From NCBI GenBank assembly GCA_037447655.1, contig JBBHKE010001258.1, positions 62,001 through 126,000 on the forward strand: DNA of 64,000 nucleotides, given 5' to 3'. Origin of the DNA: Zygnema cylindricum (taxonomy: Eukaryota; Streptophyta; Zygnematophyceae; Zygnematales; Zygnemataceae). Every line of letters begins with the position of its first letter. The first letter of the stretch is position 1. Shown in pieces: positions 10,680-23,699 of the stretch. The notes under the pieces were generated by a model. The model ran no database searches. It was not told where the DNA came from and worked only from the letters and a program-made list of their open reading frames with translations. Position numbers and translations under genes: made by a program.

Positions 10680-11390
10680 CCCTAATTCGTTGATTTTAAA
10701 CACCTACCGCAATTTTAGGAAGACTAAACCGTGGGAGATGAAGAACCTTGGTGAAGAAATCAACAATATGGGTGGATACAGATGTATAAACGGATACAAA
10801 TGTACGAACGGATACAAATGTACGTACGGAGATGTACTAACAGATATAAATGTGTGTACGGATACAGATGTACGAACGGATAGATGTACGTACGGATACA
10901 AATGCATTTATTTGTCGATTTTTACCACCTACCGCAGTTTTAGGAAAAACATGATATCTTTATTGTTGATTTTAAACACCTACCACAATTTTAGGAAGAC
11001 TTAATCGCGAGAGATGAACAACCTTGGTGAAAAATTCAACAATACAAGTGAATACAGATGTACGAATGGATACACGAATAGATACAGATGTACAAACATA
11101 TACAGATGTACGTATGTACAGATGTACGTACGGATACTAATGTACAAACAGATAGATGTACGCACAAACGGATAGATGTTCGTACGGATATAGATGTATT
11201 TATTTGTCGATTTTAAACACTGACCGCAGTTTTACAAAGACCAACCCGTGGGAGATGAATAACCTTGGTGAAGAAATTACCGCCGTTAAAGAAGACTAAA
11301 CCGTGGGAGATAAAGAACCTTGATGAAGAAATCAACAATATGGGTGAAGAACTTTGGTTAAAAAATCAACAATATGGGTGGATACAGATG
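10680..11390 (+). repeat. cassette repeated three times at the start of the 18-bp minisatellite
   Basis: A segment starting TTTTAAACACCTACCGCA and continuing through TTTTAGGAAGACTAA, GGGAGATGAAGAACCTTGG and AAATCAACAATA occurs near 10693-10770, 10972-11045 and 11210-11345, with shorter pieces at 10917 and 11345. Between the copies lie arrays of the GATACAGATGTACG unit, so the minisatellite is organised in higher-order blocks. Confidence 0.8.
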
Positions 11391-12745
11391 TACGAACGGT
11401 TACAAAGGTACGTACGGATATAGATGTACATACAGATACAGATGTACAAACAAACATCTGTACGTACGGATACAGATGTACGTATGGATATTGATGTTTA
11501 TAGATTAAGATGCATGAATAGATCCGATAGATGTACGTACGAATACAAATGTACCTATGGATACTGAATTATGTACGAATGATGTTCATGGATACAGATG
11601 TATCAATAGTTCCGATAGATGTAGGTACAGAGACAGATGTAGATTTGGATACACATGTATGTACAAATACATAAGTATGAACGGATTGGATAGATATACG
11701 TACAAATACAGATGTAAGTACGGATACAGATATATGTACGGATAGACATATTTGTACTGATACAGATGGACGTACGGATATAGATGTACAAACAGATACA
11801 GATGTACGTACGGATACAAATGTACGTACGGATAATTATACGTACAGATACAAATGTACCTACGGATACAGATCCGATGTACGTAAGGAAAAAGATGTAC
11901 TTACGGATATAGATGTAAGTACGGATATAGATGTACAAAAGGATACATATGTACGTACGGATACAAATGTACGAATAGATACAGATGTACGTATGGAAAC
12001 ACATGTATGAACGAATTCGATAGATGTAAGTATGCATACAAATGTACATACAGATACGGATGACGAACGGGTACAAAAAGATACAGATGTAAAAATAGAT
12101 ACAGATGTAGGTATGAATACAAATATATCTACTACGTATCATTACATAGGTATGTATTTAGAAACAGATGTGTCAAAGGATTGGATAGGTGTACGTATGG
12201 ATACAAATGTGTATACGAATATTGATGACAAAGAGGTATAAACAGATACAGATGTACAAACGGATACAAATATAGGTATGGATACAGATATATCTACTAC
12301 GTATGAATACACATATACGTATAAATACAGATGTATGAACGGATTGGATAGATGTATATACAGATGAAAATGTACATACGGATACTGATGTACGAACTGA
12401 TATAGATGTAAGGTGTACCTACAGATATAGATGTACGAACGAATAAAGATATACCAGCGGATACACATGTACGAATGGTTTGGATAGATATACGTACGAA
12501 TAGAGATATACGAACGGATAGATATACATATAGATACAAATGTATGTAAAAATACAGATGTACGTACAGATAGCAATATACGTACATATACAGATGTAGG
12601 AACGGATTGGATAGATGTATGTATGGATACTAACGTACGTACGGATACGGATTTACGCACGGATACACATGTACGAACGGATAGATGTACGTACCGATTA
12701 GATAGATGCACGTATAAATAAATATGTACGTACGGATACAAATGT
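10770..12745. repeat. 2-kb minisatellite, 18-bp unit GGATACAGATGTACGTAC
   Basis: The unit GGATACAGATGTACGTAC and close variants (GGATACAAATGTACGAAC, and the 16-bp form GGATAGATGTACGTAC) repeat in tandem with interruptions such as GGATTGGATAGATG. The palindrome GTACGTAC recurs in most units. Because 18 is a multiple of 3, several frames stay open on the minus strand (Tyr/Ile/Arg repeats); I do not treat these as genes. Confidence 0.95.
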
Positions 12746-12867
12746 TTTAACTGTACCCTATTCCACAAATTGTTCTTATAAAATTTGTAAATCATGAAAG
12801 AAATCACACAAAAGTCTTTTTTTTTTTGTGAGAGCACAAACATGAGTGTTACCTGCTTTTGTTGCTT

Positions 12868-12945
12868 GTCAACTTTCATATAGAAAGAGATCGCTCTCAT
12901 ATTTCTCGTCAACTTTCATATGGAAAAAAAATCGCTCTCATATTG
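12868..12945. repeat. 40-bp direct repeat
   Basis: GTCAACTTTCATATAGAAAG and its continuation into ATCGCTCTCATATT occur twice in tandem just before the Copia insertion at 12953. Confidence 0.8.
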
Positions 12946-12952
12946 TTGTTAT

Positions 12953-14094
12953 TGTAAATCTATGACCTTCTTTGGTTCACACAATGTCCAGCTTATATGA
13001 AGCCTTTATAATAATATTTGCACGTTTGACTTTGGCAATGAATAAGCTCCACCCTCGCACGCAAAAACTCTGACCGACTACAACTGTACGTAGTCAGGAC
13101 TCCCTTAAGTCCGCAGCAAAAGAATCATTGAATTAGCTCACCTAAGCATTAAGTTATGATTGTTCAAATACAACAAATTTATACAAATGGCCTTTGGGAG
13201 AGAAGGCTTTCTAAAAATTGTCTAAGACCTAAGAAACCTACTCACAGCTCCTCTAGACAAATCAAAAACCATCATACAATAAATAAAGTATATACAAAGT
13301 ATGGTAGCTGCACTACTTTATCTACGGAATTATTCGGCACCACTCTCGATCTCCCACGTGGCATATAAGTCTTCGTCATTGCGTCCCATTTTTCTCGAGC
13401 ATCCTATAGGATGATGCCACGTGTCATAAACCCTCCACTTTGGCAAAGTATTGCTAGAAAAACATTTCGGCATATTGGCACTCATGCGAGCCCTCCGTTC
13501 CTATTTCGGCGATTAATATCAGCCGTTTGATTTGACTGTGCGCCGAAAAATGTTGACCGTTGAAATTAACTCGTCATCGTTTCGTGTTGACCGTTGAATG
13601 TCGACGATCATCATTTCTTGTTGACCGTTGAAATTCCGTTTTTCTTCACGTTTTTCTTCACGAACCATTGATCGCGAAACAACATTTAATTTCGTTCGTT
13701 GAAATCAAATGTTATTTCGTTCATTACATGCGATACTGTATTTCGTGCGGTACCACACGTTTCATGTTTCGTTTCGTTGTGCAAGCCGCTAAATGGAATA
13801 TGTCGCCGCGTTATTTTTTAAATACTTAACAAATGCAATATGGATATCTTTTTATCAAGATCTACCGGATAAGGCAGAGTGCTACTTCGTACAGCTGTCT
13901 TTCGAAGGTCACAAGATCAAATCATGTCCCTAGCAGCCTAACTTTAGCAAGAGCTTTGTCTTCTGCCTGTCTTTTCATCTATATGAGGCAGCCTTGGGTG
14001 CCTATTAGTTCTCAGTGACTACGACAAGTATGAGAACTGTAGGATGATCATATGCTCACTAAGAAGATAAAATATAAAATACCATTTTTTAACA
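12953..14094 (-). repeat. 3' LTR of the 12.95-19.64 kb Copia
   Basis: On the minus strand it runs from TGTTAAAAAATGG to GATTTACA. It aligns along its length with 18479-19638, with many substitutions, which suggests an old insertion. Confidence 0.9.
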
Positions 14095-14231
14095 CTCCCC
14101 TTATTTTTCTAGTCTATCTTTACTTTCAGTCCACACTTCTCCCTACAAAATGTCAATTTGGGAGAAGGAACTGGCTTAGTCATCATATCTGCTACCATCT
14201 CAACATCCGGTCTATATTCCAAACTAATTAT

Positions 14232-17200
14232 TTAATTCTCAACCTTCTCCCTAACAAAACTTAAACAAATATCCATCTGTTTTGCTTTAAAATGATGCTT
14301 AGAGTTTGCCTCAATTGCAATCGCAACTTGATTGTCACAAAATATCTTTTGTACTCCATTTTTCATATATCCTAGTTCTTGAAGCAAAGATTTCACCCAC
14401 ATTAATTCTTTCACAGCTGAACAAGAGGCCATATACTCAACCTCCATGGTGGACTGAGCAATCACCTTTTGTTGCTTGCTGCTCCAACAGCAAGCCCCAT
14501 TCCCAACATACAACACATACCTAGAATTATACCTCCTCATCGGAGCTCCTAATAACTAGCATCACTCCAAGTGGTGATGTCAGTATTATCCCCTCCCAAA
14601 TGCAACCACAAATATTTTGTTCCTATCACGTATCGCATGATGCTTTGGCCTCTTCCCAATCTTTCTTCCTAGGATCATTCAGACTCCTACTTAACACCCC
14701 CACAGCTGTTACTATATCAAGACGAGTACAATTCATAAAATAGATCAAACTACCGACAACTTGTCTGTATGGAATAGTTTGCATGAACTTGCTTTCCTCA
14801 GGTCCTAACTCTATATCTAAGATCAAGACTCCCTCTTGTGGGCTCCCCTTATTTCCCTTCTTTAAATCCATGGGAGTCGTACAACTATTTGCTTTATCCA
14901 TTAGAATTTTTTCAAGCATATTCCCTATTGCTTCCTTTTGAGTTAGTCTAATTGTTTTCTTCTCTCTATCTTTTTCCATCTGAATTCCCAAAATGTACTT
15001 TGCCTCTCCCAAGTTCTTCATTTCAAAGCTACTCTTTAGATCCTTTTTCAACATATTAATTTTCTCCATCGATTTACTCAAAACAAGCAAATCATCCACA
15101 TTGATAGCAATGAAAATTATACTTTCCTCATCCTCAAAGAGATAGATGGAATGATCCGAACTGATTCGAATGTATCTCAAACTTGTTAGAAACTTGTCCA
15201 ACTTCTTGTTCCATTGGCGTGGAGCTTGCTTTAGTCCGTCAAGGGTTTTATCAATCAGCGCACCTTACTTTCTTCTCCTTTCTCCACAAATTCTTCCAGT
15301 TGCCGCATGAAGATCTCTTTTTCTAATTCTTTGTGAAAGAAAGCGATTTTGATGTCCATCTAGTGCACTTCTATGTCTTCCGCTGCTGCTAGACTAAGTA
15401 GAACCCGGAAAAAGGGAAATCTAACAACTGGAGCATAGGTCTCCTCATATTCAATTCTCTTTTTCTGTGTGAACCCCTTTGCCACTAATCTGGTCTTATA
15501 TCGCTCGATAGTGTTATCCGGATTGAGTTTCAACTTAAATACCCACTTGCATCCTATCGGCTTTGTGTTTGGAGGACAATCCACCAACTCCGAGGTATTT
15601 ATTTCCATGATGGAAGCCATCTCATCATTGATGGCTGTCACCCATTGACTACTTTCCGGACTATTAATTGCCTCCGAGTAACTCTGGAGTTTGCTCAAAT
15701 GTGTCAGCTTCGTTACCTTGTTGTTCACTTGTCTCTCTTAAAGTCTCTTGCTGCTTCTCCTTCCTCATTCAAACTCCGACGTTGGAATGGAGGGTAATCT
15801 AAGATTTCTCTGAACAACTTCAACTTCTCCCCTATCCGTGGAGTTCATCTCCATACGTTTATCGTCCATTTCCGGTCTTTCCTCGTTTTGAGCCGGAAGC
15901 TGTGACTGCAAGAGAGGGTCACTCTCGGTCAGATTTTTCTCTTCCTTTGCAAGGTTAGGCTGAACCGGATTTCGGATAAAAATCTAAATCTAACTCATTT
16001 TCGGATTCAATTCTAATTCTAACCGGTTTAGTGTATTTGAAGGGATCTATAGACTTCGTTTCATCCATGACAACCAAGAGTTTTACTAGAATTATGTCTT
16101 CTCTTCCGAGATCATAAACTCTATATCCCTTTACATTTTCCTCATATCCAAGTAAGTATCATGGCTGTCCTGCTGCATCTAACTTCCAATAATATTATTG
16201 TGTGTTTAAACTAACATTTGACTTCCAAACACCTTTAACTGTGAAATATTAGGTTTTCTCTTGGTCCATCTTTCATAAGGTGTTTATCCTTTTACCCCCA
16301 AGGTAAGGACTCTATTTTTGAGATAGTTAGCATAATTCACAGCTTCTGCCCAAAAACATTTTCTTATCTTTTTATCTGACAACATACCACGAGCACTATC
16401 ACTAAATGTTCGATTTAGTCTCTCTAGTACACCATTTTGTTCGGATTCAAGGATTAATCTTTGGTGTTGAACCCCTTCCTCTTTCAAGAAATCCTCAAAC
16501 TCATTAGAAGTGTATTTTCCCCAATCATCACTCCTCACTCTCTTTATGGGTGTCTCATGAAGCTTTTCACTCCATGCTTCATACCCCTTAAAATATGTCG
16601 AAGCCTCAGATTTGTTTTTCAAGAAGTATACTCTAGAGTATCTAGACCAATCATCAGTGATAGTAAGCATAAGTCTTTTCCCTCCAACTGATGGTATTTT
16701 CGTTGGCCCCCAATGATATTATGAACTAGATCTAAGTTCGTTTCACCCTTATATGTTGGGGCTTTTGGAAAAGGCAACCTGTGGGCCTTTTCTTAAGCAC
16801 ATCCACTACAATCATCCAAAGTCTCATTGGCTCCAAAATGTATTCTATCAACTACACCCATTTTCTTCATTTCCTTCAATATATCTAGATGCACATGTCC
16901 TAATCTTTTATTCCACATCATCAAATCACTTACACCAGCAAAGTAAACTCCCGTCTTTCCAATACTGAAATTCAGCCTAAACATTCCTTCGCTAATTTTT
17001 TCAGCTGTGAAGTACACTTCAGTCTCATAACTAGCAACAAAGACTCATTTTTTAGTACTAATCTCAAAACCCTTATCATCTAAGACCAACGTAAAGATAA
17101 GAATTTTGTTCAACTCTGGAGTAAAAAGAACATCAGAGAAAGTGACTATAGATGTCTTACCATCAATTAAGACTCTCAAATCCACTGATCTCACTAAATT

Positions 17201-18498
17201 AATGGTCACTATTCTCCCATCCCCATACTCTATCTCTACACTTGGGATCTTTCTCATTTTGGTAAATAATGGTTTTTCTCTACACTTATGCATAGAGGCT
17301 CCGGAATCAATAATCTATCCTTCTTCAAGAGCTTCTCTTACTCCACCGAAAGCACACTTTTGCCTCTTTCGAATCTCTGACTCACCTTTCACCTCTAGCT
17401 CCTCGTTGAGGAGGAGTTTTCCATCGTCCTCATGGGAATCCTCTCCGATGACTTATGTTGCCACAAATGCATTTTTTTTCCTTCTGGCTGGTTTTCTAAC
17501 CTGTTCCTCTTTCAATCTCTGCTCCATCAGTTTAGTGCACTCCGCCATGTAATGTCCTAGCTTGTTATAAAAGTGACAAAGCCCCTTCGGAGGCCTTGAT
17601 CTTCATTCGTCATGGTTTCCGCTTCCTCCTCCACCAAAGTTTCCATAAGGTTTCTAAAAATCCTTATCATCCCAATTAGTTCCAGCAGCTAATGTTTAAA
17701 CAATCTTTCCTCCTGTCGAATCTTAATTGTGCTTTCGGGAACCAAAATCATCTCTGCAATAGAGTTCCAAATCTATCGATGATCTGGCAAGTCCTGAACC
17801 CTATTAACAATGTTTTCATAATCATCTGGGAGTTTCATTAACAAAGTAATCACAGTTTCATTGACAAAGTATTCACCTTCTCTTTCTCAGTCTCCCTTTT
17901 TATTACACTCTCCAACTCCTTAAATAACCCGGCCAAGTCATTACAAAAGTCTAACATCTTTCCCCTTTTGTACACATATGCGTGTACCTTTTGATCTGCC
18001 AACTTCTCCTGTTAAATCGTACCGCTCTTGTAAATGTAGACAAAAGCCTCCCACAACTCGTCTGCCCTGTCCACATGTAGATGAGGTGTTTGCCACTGCT
18101 TGAGTGAGACGCCCGAGAATAAAATGTGTCGCTACTGTATTGTTGAAATCCCATATTTCATTATTGTTTCACTCGGTTTTTTGAAGATCAACTACCGAAA
18201 CAAATCGAATAGCCATCGATGTGAGTTTCTCCTTCCCCTTCTCTTTAGTTGTGTCCGATAGGATGCTTTCTCCAACATCCTCTCCTCTCGCAGATCCTCT
18301 TATGAATCGAGATACACAAAACCCTGGTGGAACTCCCATTTTTCCGGATGGCCGACGCACACGACCACTCAAAATGCCCCATAGCCGTTTTTCAAACAAT
18401 GCACCCCTCATCGTGGTTTCCCAATAAATGAACCGTGTTCTATTGGAAATGGGCACCCTAGAGGGTGGGCCCATAATCCGTAGTTCTGTGACCTCCAT
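14232..18498 (-). pseudogene. degenerate Copia gag-pol
   Basis: Reading right to left: gag N-terminus from 18498 (starts MEVTELRIMGPPSRVP, ATG inside the 5' LTR); protease/core region 17293-17045; GAG-pre-integrase 17017-16793 (MWNKRLGHVHLD); integrase 16670-16284 (TITDDWSRYSRVYF and the QNGVLERLNRTF glutamate motif); RT start 15728-15360 (GCKWVFKLKLNPDN); RT palm and connection 15201-14626, where the catalytic motif reads NVDDLL instead of YVDDLL; RNase H 14540-14232 (TMEVEYMASCSAVKELMW). Multiple frameshifts and stops separate the segments, so it cannot encode an intact polyprotein. Confidence 0.9.
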
Positions 18499-19638
18499 TG
18501 GTACACAAAATGTCCAACTTATATGAAGCCTCTAGGATAATATTTGAACTTTTGACTTTGGCAATCAATAAGTGCCACCTTAGCACGCAAAAACTCTGAC
18601 CAAATACACCCGTGTGTATCTTGGACTCCTTGTGTCCGCAGCAAAAAGAATCACTGAACTCCCTTGAGTTCGCAGCAAAAATAATCACTGAATTTGCTCA
18701 CCTGAGCATTTAGTTATGGTTGTTCAAAGAAAGCAAATTTATACAGTTGGCCTCTAGGAGAGAGGGCCTTCTAAAAATTGTCTAAGTCCTAACAACGTAC
18801 CCACAGCTCCTCTAAACCAATCAAAAACTATCATACACTAAATAATGTATATACAAAGTACGTTAGCCGAGGTACTTTATGTACGGAATTACTCGGCACC
18901 CCTCTCGGTCTGCCACGTGACATATAAGTCGTCGTCATTCCATCCCATTCTTCTCGGGCATCCTATAAGATGATTCCACGTGTCATATCCCCTCCACTTT
19001 GGCGAAGCACTGCCAAAAAAACAATCGGCATATTGACACTCACGCATGTCGTCTGTTTGTATTCCGGTGATTAATGTTGGCCGTTCGATCTAACGGCGTG
19101 CCGAAAAATGTTGACCGTTGAAATTACTCGTCATCGTTTCGTGTTGACTGTTGAATTTCGACGGTCATCATTTTGTGCTGACGGTTGAAATTCCGTTTTT
19201 CTTCGTGAACCGTCGATCGCGAAACGACATTTAATTTCGTCCGTTGAAATCAAATGTTGTTTCGTTCATTACGTGCAGTACTGTATTTCGTGCGGTATCA
19301 CGCGTTTCCCTGTTTTGTTTCGTTCTGTTAGCTGCTAAATGGAATATGTCGCCACGTTATTATTTAAATACTTAACAAATACAATATAGATATCGTTTCA
19401 TGAAGATCTACCGGATGAGGTGGAGTGCTACTCTATATGGGTCGTCCTGAGGTCACAGGATCAAATCCTGTCCGTGGCAGCCTAACTTTTGCAGGAGCCT
19501 TGTCTTTTGCCTGTCTTCTCATCTCTCTGAGGATGCCATGGTTGCCTGTCAATTCTCAGTGACTACGACAAGTATGAAAACTGTAGGATGCTCATAGGCT
19601 GACTAAGAAGATAGAATATAAAATACCATTTTTCAACA
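18479..19638 (-). repeat. 5' LTR of the 12.95-19.64 kb Copia
   Basis: On the minus strand it starts TGTTGAAAAATGG. It ends in CG where the intact form would have CA, just before the primer-binding site at 18478. The antisense strand carries a tRNA-like T-arm (ACAGGATCAAATCCTGT) at about 19456-19472. Confidence 0.9.
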
Positions 19639-19643
19639 GTTAT

Positions 19644-20335
19644 GACTACTATTCATTAAGTTACGCCAGTCCATGTCGCAACTTACCTGAAAAAAAAACA
19701 TTGAGAAACTATACTTTTGTAGAAATTGTATGCAATAATCTTTTTTCAACGTGTACACCATTGTACTTATAAAATGTGGGTTGGACAGCTTGTACCTTTC
19801 CAACTGTCAAAAGCAATCATTACTTTGAAAAGTCAATTATTAAAGTTTAAAATGCAGTTTACGGAAATTGCTATATCTCTCTAAATATCAAAGCCATTAG
19901 GGTTTTGGCACTTTTACATCAAAACTATTAGATATGTCGTCGATTGTTTGTGTGTTATTGAGTATATTATGGTATACCATATACCGATATTACTATTTAT
20001 AATTTTTATTTTTTGGTGCATGTTAATGACAAATTTACGTATAATTTCACCCTAAAGAAACCCAAAATTTGACATTTTAATATATGGCTTGAATCTAATC
20101 CAAAGTTTTTCCCTTGAGATTTTCTAACAATCATTCTAATAGCTGTTTGGGCCCTCGTTGTAATTATCAAAAACCAATTTCCCAATCTGCATTTGACCCT
20201 TATAATCGAATACAATTTTTTCTTCTAGAATTTGCATTTGATCCATCAAGCCTCGTATTAATAATTTATTATCAGTTAATGTCTCCAAAATGTTTAAAAT
20301 TCAGCGCGCCCTTTCCAATAAATAAGTTAAAACTT
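19644..20335. other. AT-rich stretch without a recognisable gene
   Basis: No coding signature is seen. The stretch links the Copia target duplication to the first pyrimidine-rich minisatellite. Confidence 0.6.
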
Positions 20336-20339
20336 ACTT

Positions 20340-22115
20340 ACACTCAATTCTTCCTCCCATCTCCAATTCCTCCCATATCCTTAATATCTTCTTCGGTCCC
20401 CAATTCCTCTGATCCCCAATACCTCCCCTATCCTCATTTCCACCTTTAATCCTCATTTTCTCCTTTTAACCTCAAATCCTTGTCCAATGCCCCATTCGCT
20501 TCCAATCTCCAATTCCCTCTAACCTCAATTGCCACTCCAATCTTATTTCCTCCTCAAATCCCTAATTCCTCTCCTATTTCTCAATTCCATATCAATTTCC
20601 AATTTCCTCTCCAAACCTAAATTCCTACTACAGTCCCAAATTCCAATCCCCAGCTCTTGACCAATTTTTAATTCATCCACCAATCTGCAATTCCTCCCCT
20701 ATCTTTAATTTCTCCTCCAATCCCCAATTTCCTCCCATTATTCCCAATTTCTTCTTCAATCCCCATCTCGTTCACCAATCCCAAATTTTTCCTCCCATCT
20801 CCAATTCTTCCTCTTTCCCAATTCCCCTCCAACCTCCAATTCCTCTAATCTCTAATTCCTCCACCAATTGTCAGTTCCTTCACAAATTTCTATTTTTCCT
20901 CTAATCACCAATTCTTCTTCAAATCACCAATTTCTCTGTATCCTCAATCCCTCCTCCAATCCCCAATCGCTCCTCCAATCTGCAATTCTTCCTGTATCTC
21001 TAGTTACTCATCCAATCCCAACCACCCTTCCAATCCTCAAGCCCTCTAGTTCCCAATTCCTCTTCTAATCCTAAAACTCCTCTTGCATTCTCCATTTCGT
21101 CTTCCAATCCCCACTTCCTCCTCCAATGCCCAAATCTTCCTCTATCCACCAATCTTCAGTTCCTTTACAAATTTCTATATTTCTTCTAATCACCAATTCT
21201 TCTTCAAATCACCAATTTCTCTCTATCCTCAATCCCTCCTCCAATTCCCAATTGCTCCTCCAATTTGCAATTCTTCCCGTATCTCTAGTTACTCATCCAA
21301 TCGCAACCACCCTTCCATCCTCAAGCCCTCCAATTCCCAATTCCTCTTCTAATCCTAAAACTCCTCCTGCATTCCCCATTTCGTCTTCCAATCCCCACTT
21401 CCTCCTCCAATGCCCAAATCTTTCTCTATCCACAGTCTCTCCATTAATCCCTTATTCCTCGTCCAACCCCGAAATCCTCCTCTAATATTCAATATCTTCT
21501 TCAATCACCAATTCTTCCTTTATCCGCAATTCCTCCTTCAATCCTCAATTCCTTTTCTAGTCACCAATTCCTCCTCCGAGATCCATTTTGTCCTTCGATT
21601 CCCAATTCCTCCTCCAATCTTCAATTCTTCCTATCTTCAATCCCTCCTCCAATCTACAATTGCTTCTCTAGTCCCCAATTCCTCCTTCGATCCTCGACTC
21701 ACCCCCTATCTTTAATTTCTCCTCCAGTCTCCGATTCTTCCTTGAATGCTCAATTCGGCCTCCAAACCCCATTTCGTTTTCGAATCTCCGATTCTTCCTT
21801 CACTCTCCAGTTCCTCCTTTGTTCCTAATTCCTCTTGCAATCATCCTCCATTAGTCCTCAGTTCCTCCTCCAACCTCCATATCATATTCTTATCCCCAGT
21901 TCCCTTTGCAATCATCCTCCATTAGTCCTCATTTCCTCCTCCAACCTCTATATCATATTCTTATCCCCAATTCCTCCTCCAGTGTCCAATACCTTTTTGA
22001 ATCTCCATTTCCTCATCTATCCCGAATTCCTCCTCCAATCTCCATTTCGTCCTCCAATCTCCAATTCCTTCTCTATCTCATATTTCTCTCCTATCTCGAA
22101 TTCTTCCTCTTATCC
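20340..22115. repeat. pyrimidine-rich minisatellite, about 18-19 bp unit (TCCTCCTCCAATCCCCAAT)
   Basis: Degenerate tandem units TCCTCCTCCAATCCCCAAT run for about 1.8 kb, with a higher-order block repeated near 20868-21068 and 21150-21352. Apparent Pro/Ser/Ile-rich frames result from the repeat. A second array of the same unit lies at 44205-45525, and both are followed by the same downstream sequence. Confidence 0.95.
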
Positions 22116-23690
22116 CCAAAACCTGTATCTTTTGACCACCCTCGACTCCACCACGTGGAAAGGTGCCATTGTTTGAGGATGTACTTCCCTTGTCTCCTCT
22201 TTCCTCTTTTATTCCTCGCTACCTCTCCTCTCCAATCCAAAAGCACCAACTCAAAACTATACCTATTCGAAACGATGGGTGGCGCTTTTTTTAGATTTTA
22301 TAACATTTTATGTTAAAGCAACATTATTTTTAATCGAATTTTATGAGTTTTTTGATATTTTTCTTAGTTTTAATAATATTTTTTAAAATAATGGTTTTTT
22401 ACTTCAAATTTAAACAGACTTTGCTGCTTATAATTGCACTCTACATTATTAACTGTTGATATTTTTTAAACCATTACCTTTACATAAAAAAATCTATTGT
22501 TTAACTATAAATATTGTAAAAACAATATTGTTTATTTTGTTATAATATACATTTGGATATTTATTAAAAAAAAAAAATTGCGTGGTTACTCAACACATCG
22601 AGGAAGATATTTTTTTCTTTGATTATTATCAAATCCTCCAACCATGTTGTTGATTTCTTCACAAAGGTTCTACATCTCCCGCGATTTAGTCTTCCCAAAG
22701 CTACAGTCGCTGTATAAAATCGACGAATAATGGAGGCAATAAGTGTACTTTTCAGTTGTGTCGAACCTCTCGGGTTAGTTTCAAAACTGTTGAACAGTTC
22801 GGTTTTAGTTTACAAATTTGTCTCATTTTCTATTCCTTTGTATCTTTCCGTCTTTCCTCCTTAGATTCTACTGGTATGTTGTCGTTGCACCTAAGGTTTT
22901 TTTCTCCGACATTTTCTTCAAGAATTAATAGCCTAGTCGAAAAGGGAAATTGTCTGTTGACGAAAGAAGTGAAGAAATCAAAGCACAACTTGCGTCATCG
23001 TTTAGCTTAGTATGTACTTTATTCTATCATTTTCCCCTCTTCAATATATCGCCCTGTCATACCAACTCATCTTCAAACTTAAATGTCAACAACCTCGTGA
23101 GTGAATTTAAAGCAAAGAGGGAGCGATTGGGAAAATAATTTTGTACACTCAATTTAACAGGATGGCGTGAAGATTAGTAGACCCCATTCTGTTTTTCTGG
23201 CCTGTCGCGTGCATGTAAAGAAGATAAGTTGTATGGTTCTTGAACCTCCGATGTCATTTTTTAGTCTTTGCTTATTGATTGTAGGTCAAAGCTTGGGTCT
23301 AAGAGCTCGTACCGAGACCCGAACTCTTCCTTCTTAGGTCTAAGGAGGAAGAGCTGTGAAAAAGACAACTATTGATTATCTGTGCAGAAAATCAGGTCAC
23401 ACGTCAAGAAGAGTATCAGGTCTAAGGAGTCACCCACCGACCCTTCTAAATGCTTTCTACGTCAACATGAAGTTGTAGCCATGTAGAACAGTTTTGGTTT
23501 TGATTAGCGTCATTTTGGTTTTGGTTTTGGTTACTTATTTTGGTTAGCGTCGTCTTCTTATTTTGTTCTCTATACCGTTGCTTGTTTTTTCTCGACTTTT
23601 GTAGTCTTTAAACATTTTTTTTCTTTTTATAACTCCATGAATGGTTTTTACATCGTAAGTTTTGCAATAAAGATTTCTTACTTTTAAATC
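22116..23690 (+). pseudogene. intron-containing gene remnant, copy 1 (paralogue of 45526-46850)
   Basis: Not recognised as a family. Conserved coding-like blocks shared with copy 2 are MLSLHLRFFSPTFSSRIN (from 22876), DERSEEIKAQLASSFSL (about 22960-23010, followed by a GTATGT donor), SSNLNVNNLVSEFKAKRER (about 23070-23130) and GQSLGLR (about 23285). Substitutions between copies are often conservative, which argues that the blocks were once coding. The acceptor before the third block is changed from CCAG to TCAT, and the block ends in a stop (AGGGAAAATAA context). An AATAAA signal lies near 23668. I read it as a decayed copy. Confidence 0.45.
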
Positions 23691-23699
23691 GCTACTATC

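Larger units (their letters stand above)
12953..19638 (-). mobile_element. decayed Ty1/copia LTR retrotransposon, minus strand
   Basis: It is bounded by LTRs at 12953-14094 and 18479-19638 and flanked by perfect 5-bp target duplications GTTAT (12948-12952 and 19639-19643). The element reads right to left. The primer-binding site directly after the 5' LTR reads GATTATGGGCCCACC on the minus strand, complementary to the anticodon arm of initiator tRNA-Met. The polypurine tract (AAGGGGAG) adjoins the 3' LTR at 14095. It belongs to the same lineage as the elements at 29242-33749 and 47749-53298, shown by the shared gag start MGPPSRVP and the LTR layout. Confidence 0.9.

Noticed and set aside
6185-12745. 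Possible CRISPR-like regularly spaced repeats
   Set aside because: The arrays are contiguous degenerate satellites without unique spacers of constant length, and the DNA is eukaryotic.
10690-12912. Tyr/Ile/Arg repeat frames on the minus strand and Tyr/Arg/Cys frames on plus
   Set aside because: An 18-bp repeat preserves frame, so open frames are expected by chance. The composition follows the GATACAGATGTACG unit on both strands.
19420-19510. Possible functional tRNA gene at the T-arm ACAGGATCAAATCCTGT
   Set aside because: It lies inside an LTR and no seven-base acceptor stem or anticodon arm can be drawn around it, so I report it only as a tRNA-like segment.
20340-22176. Pro/Ser/Ile-rich plus-strand frames that look like secreted repeat proteins
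   Set aside because: They are translations of the CCTCCAATCCCCAATT minisatellite and change frame without affecting openness.
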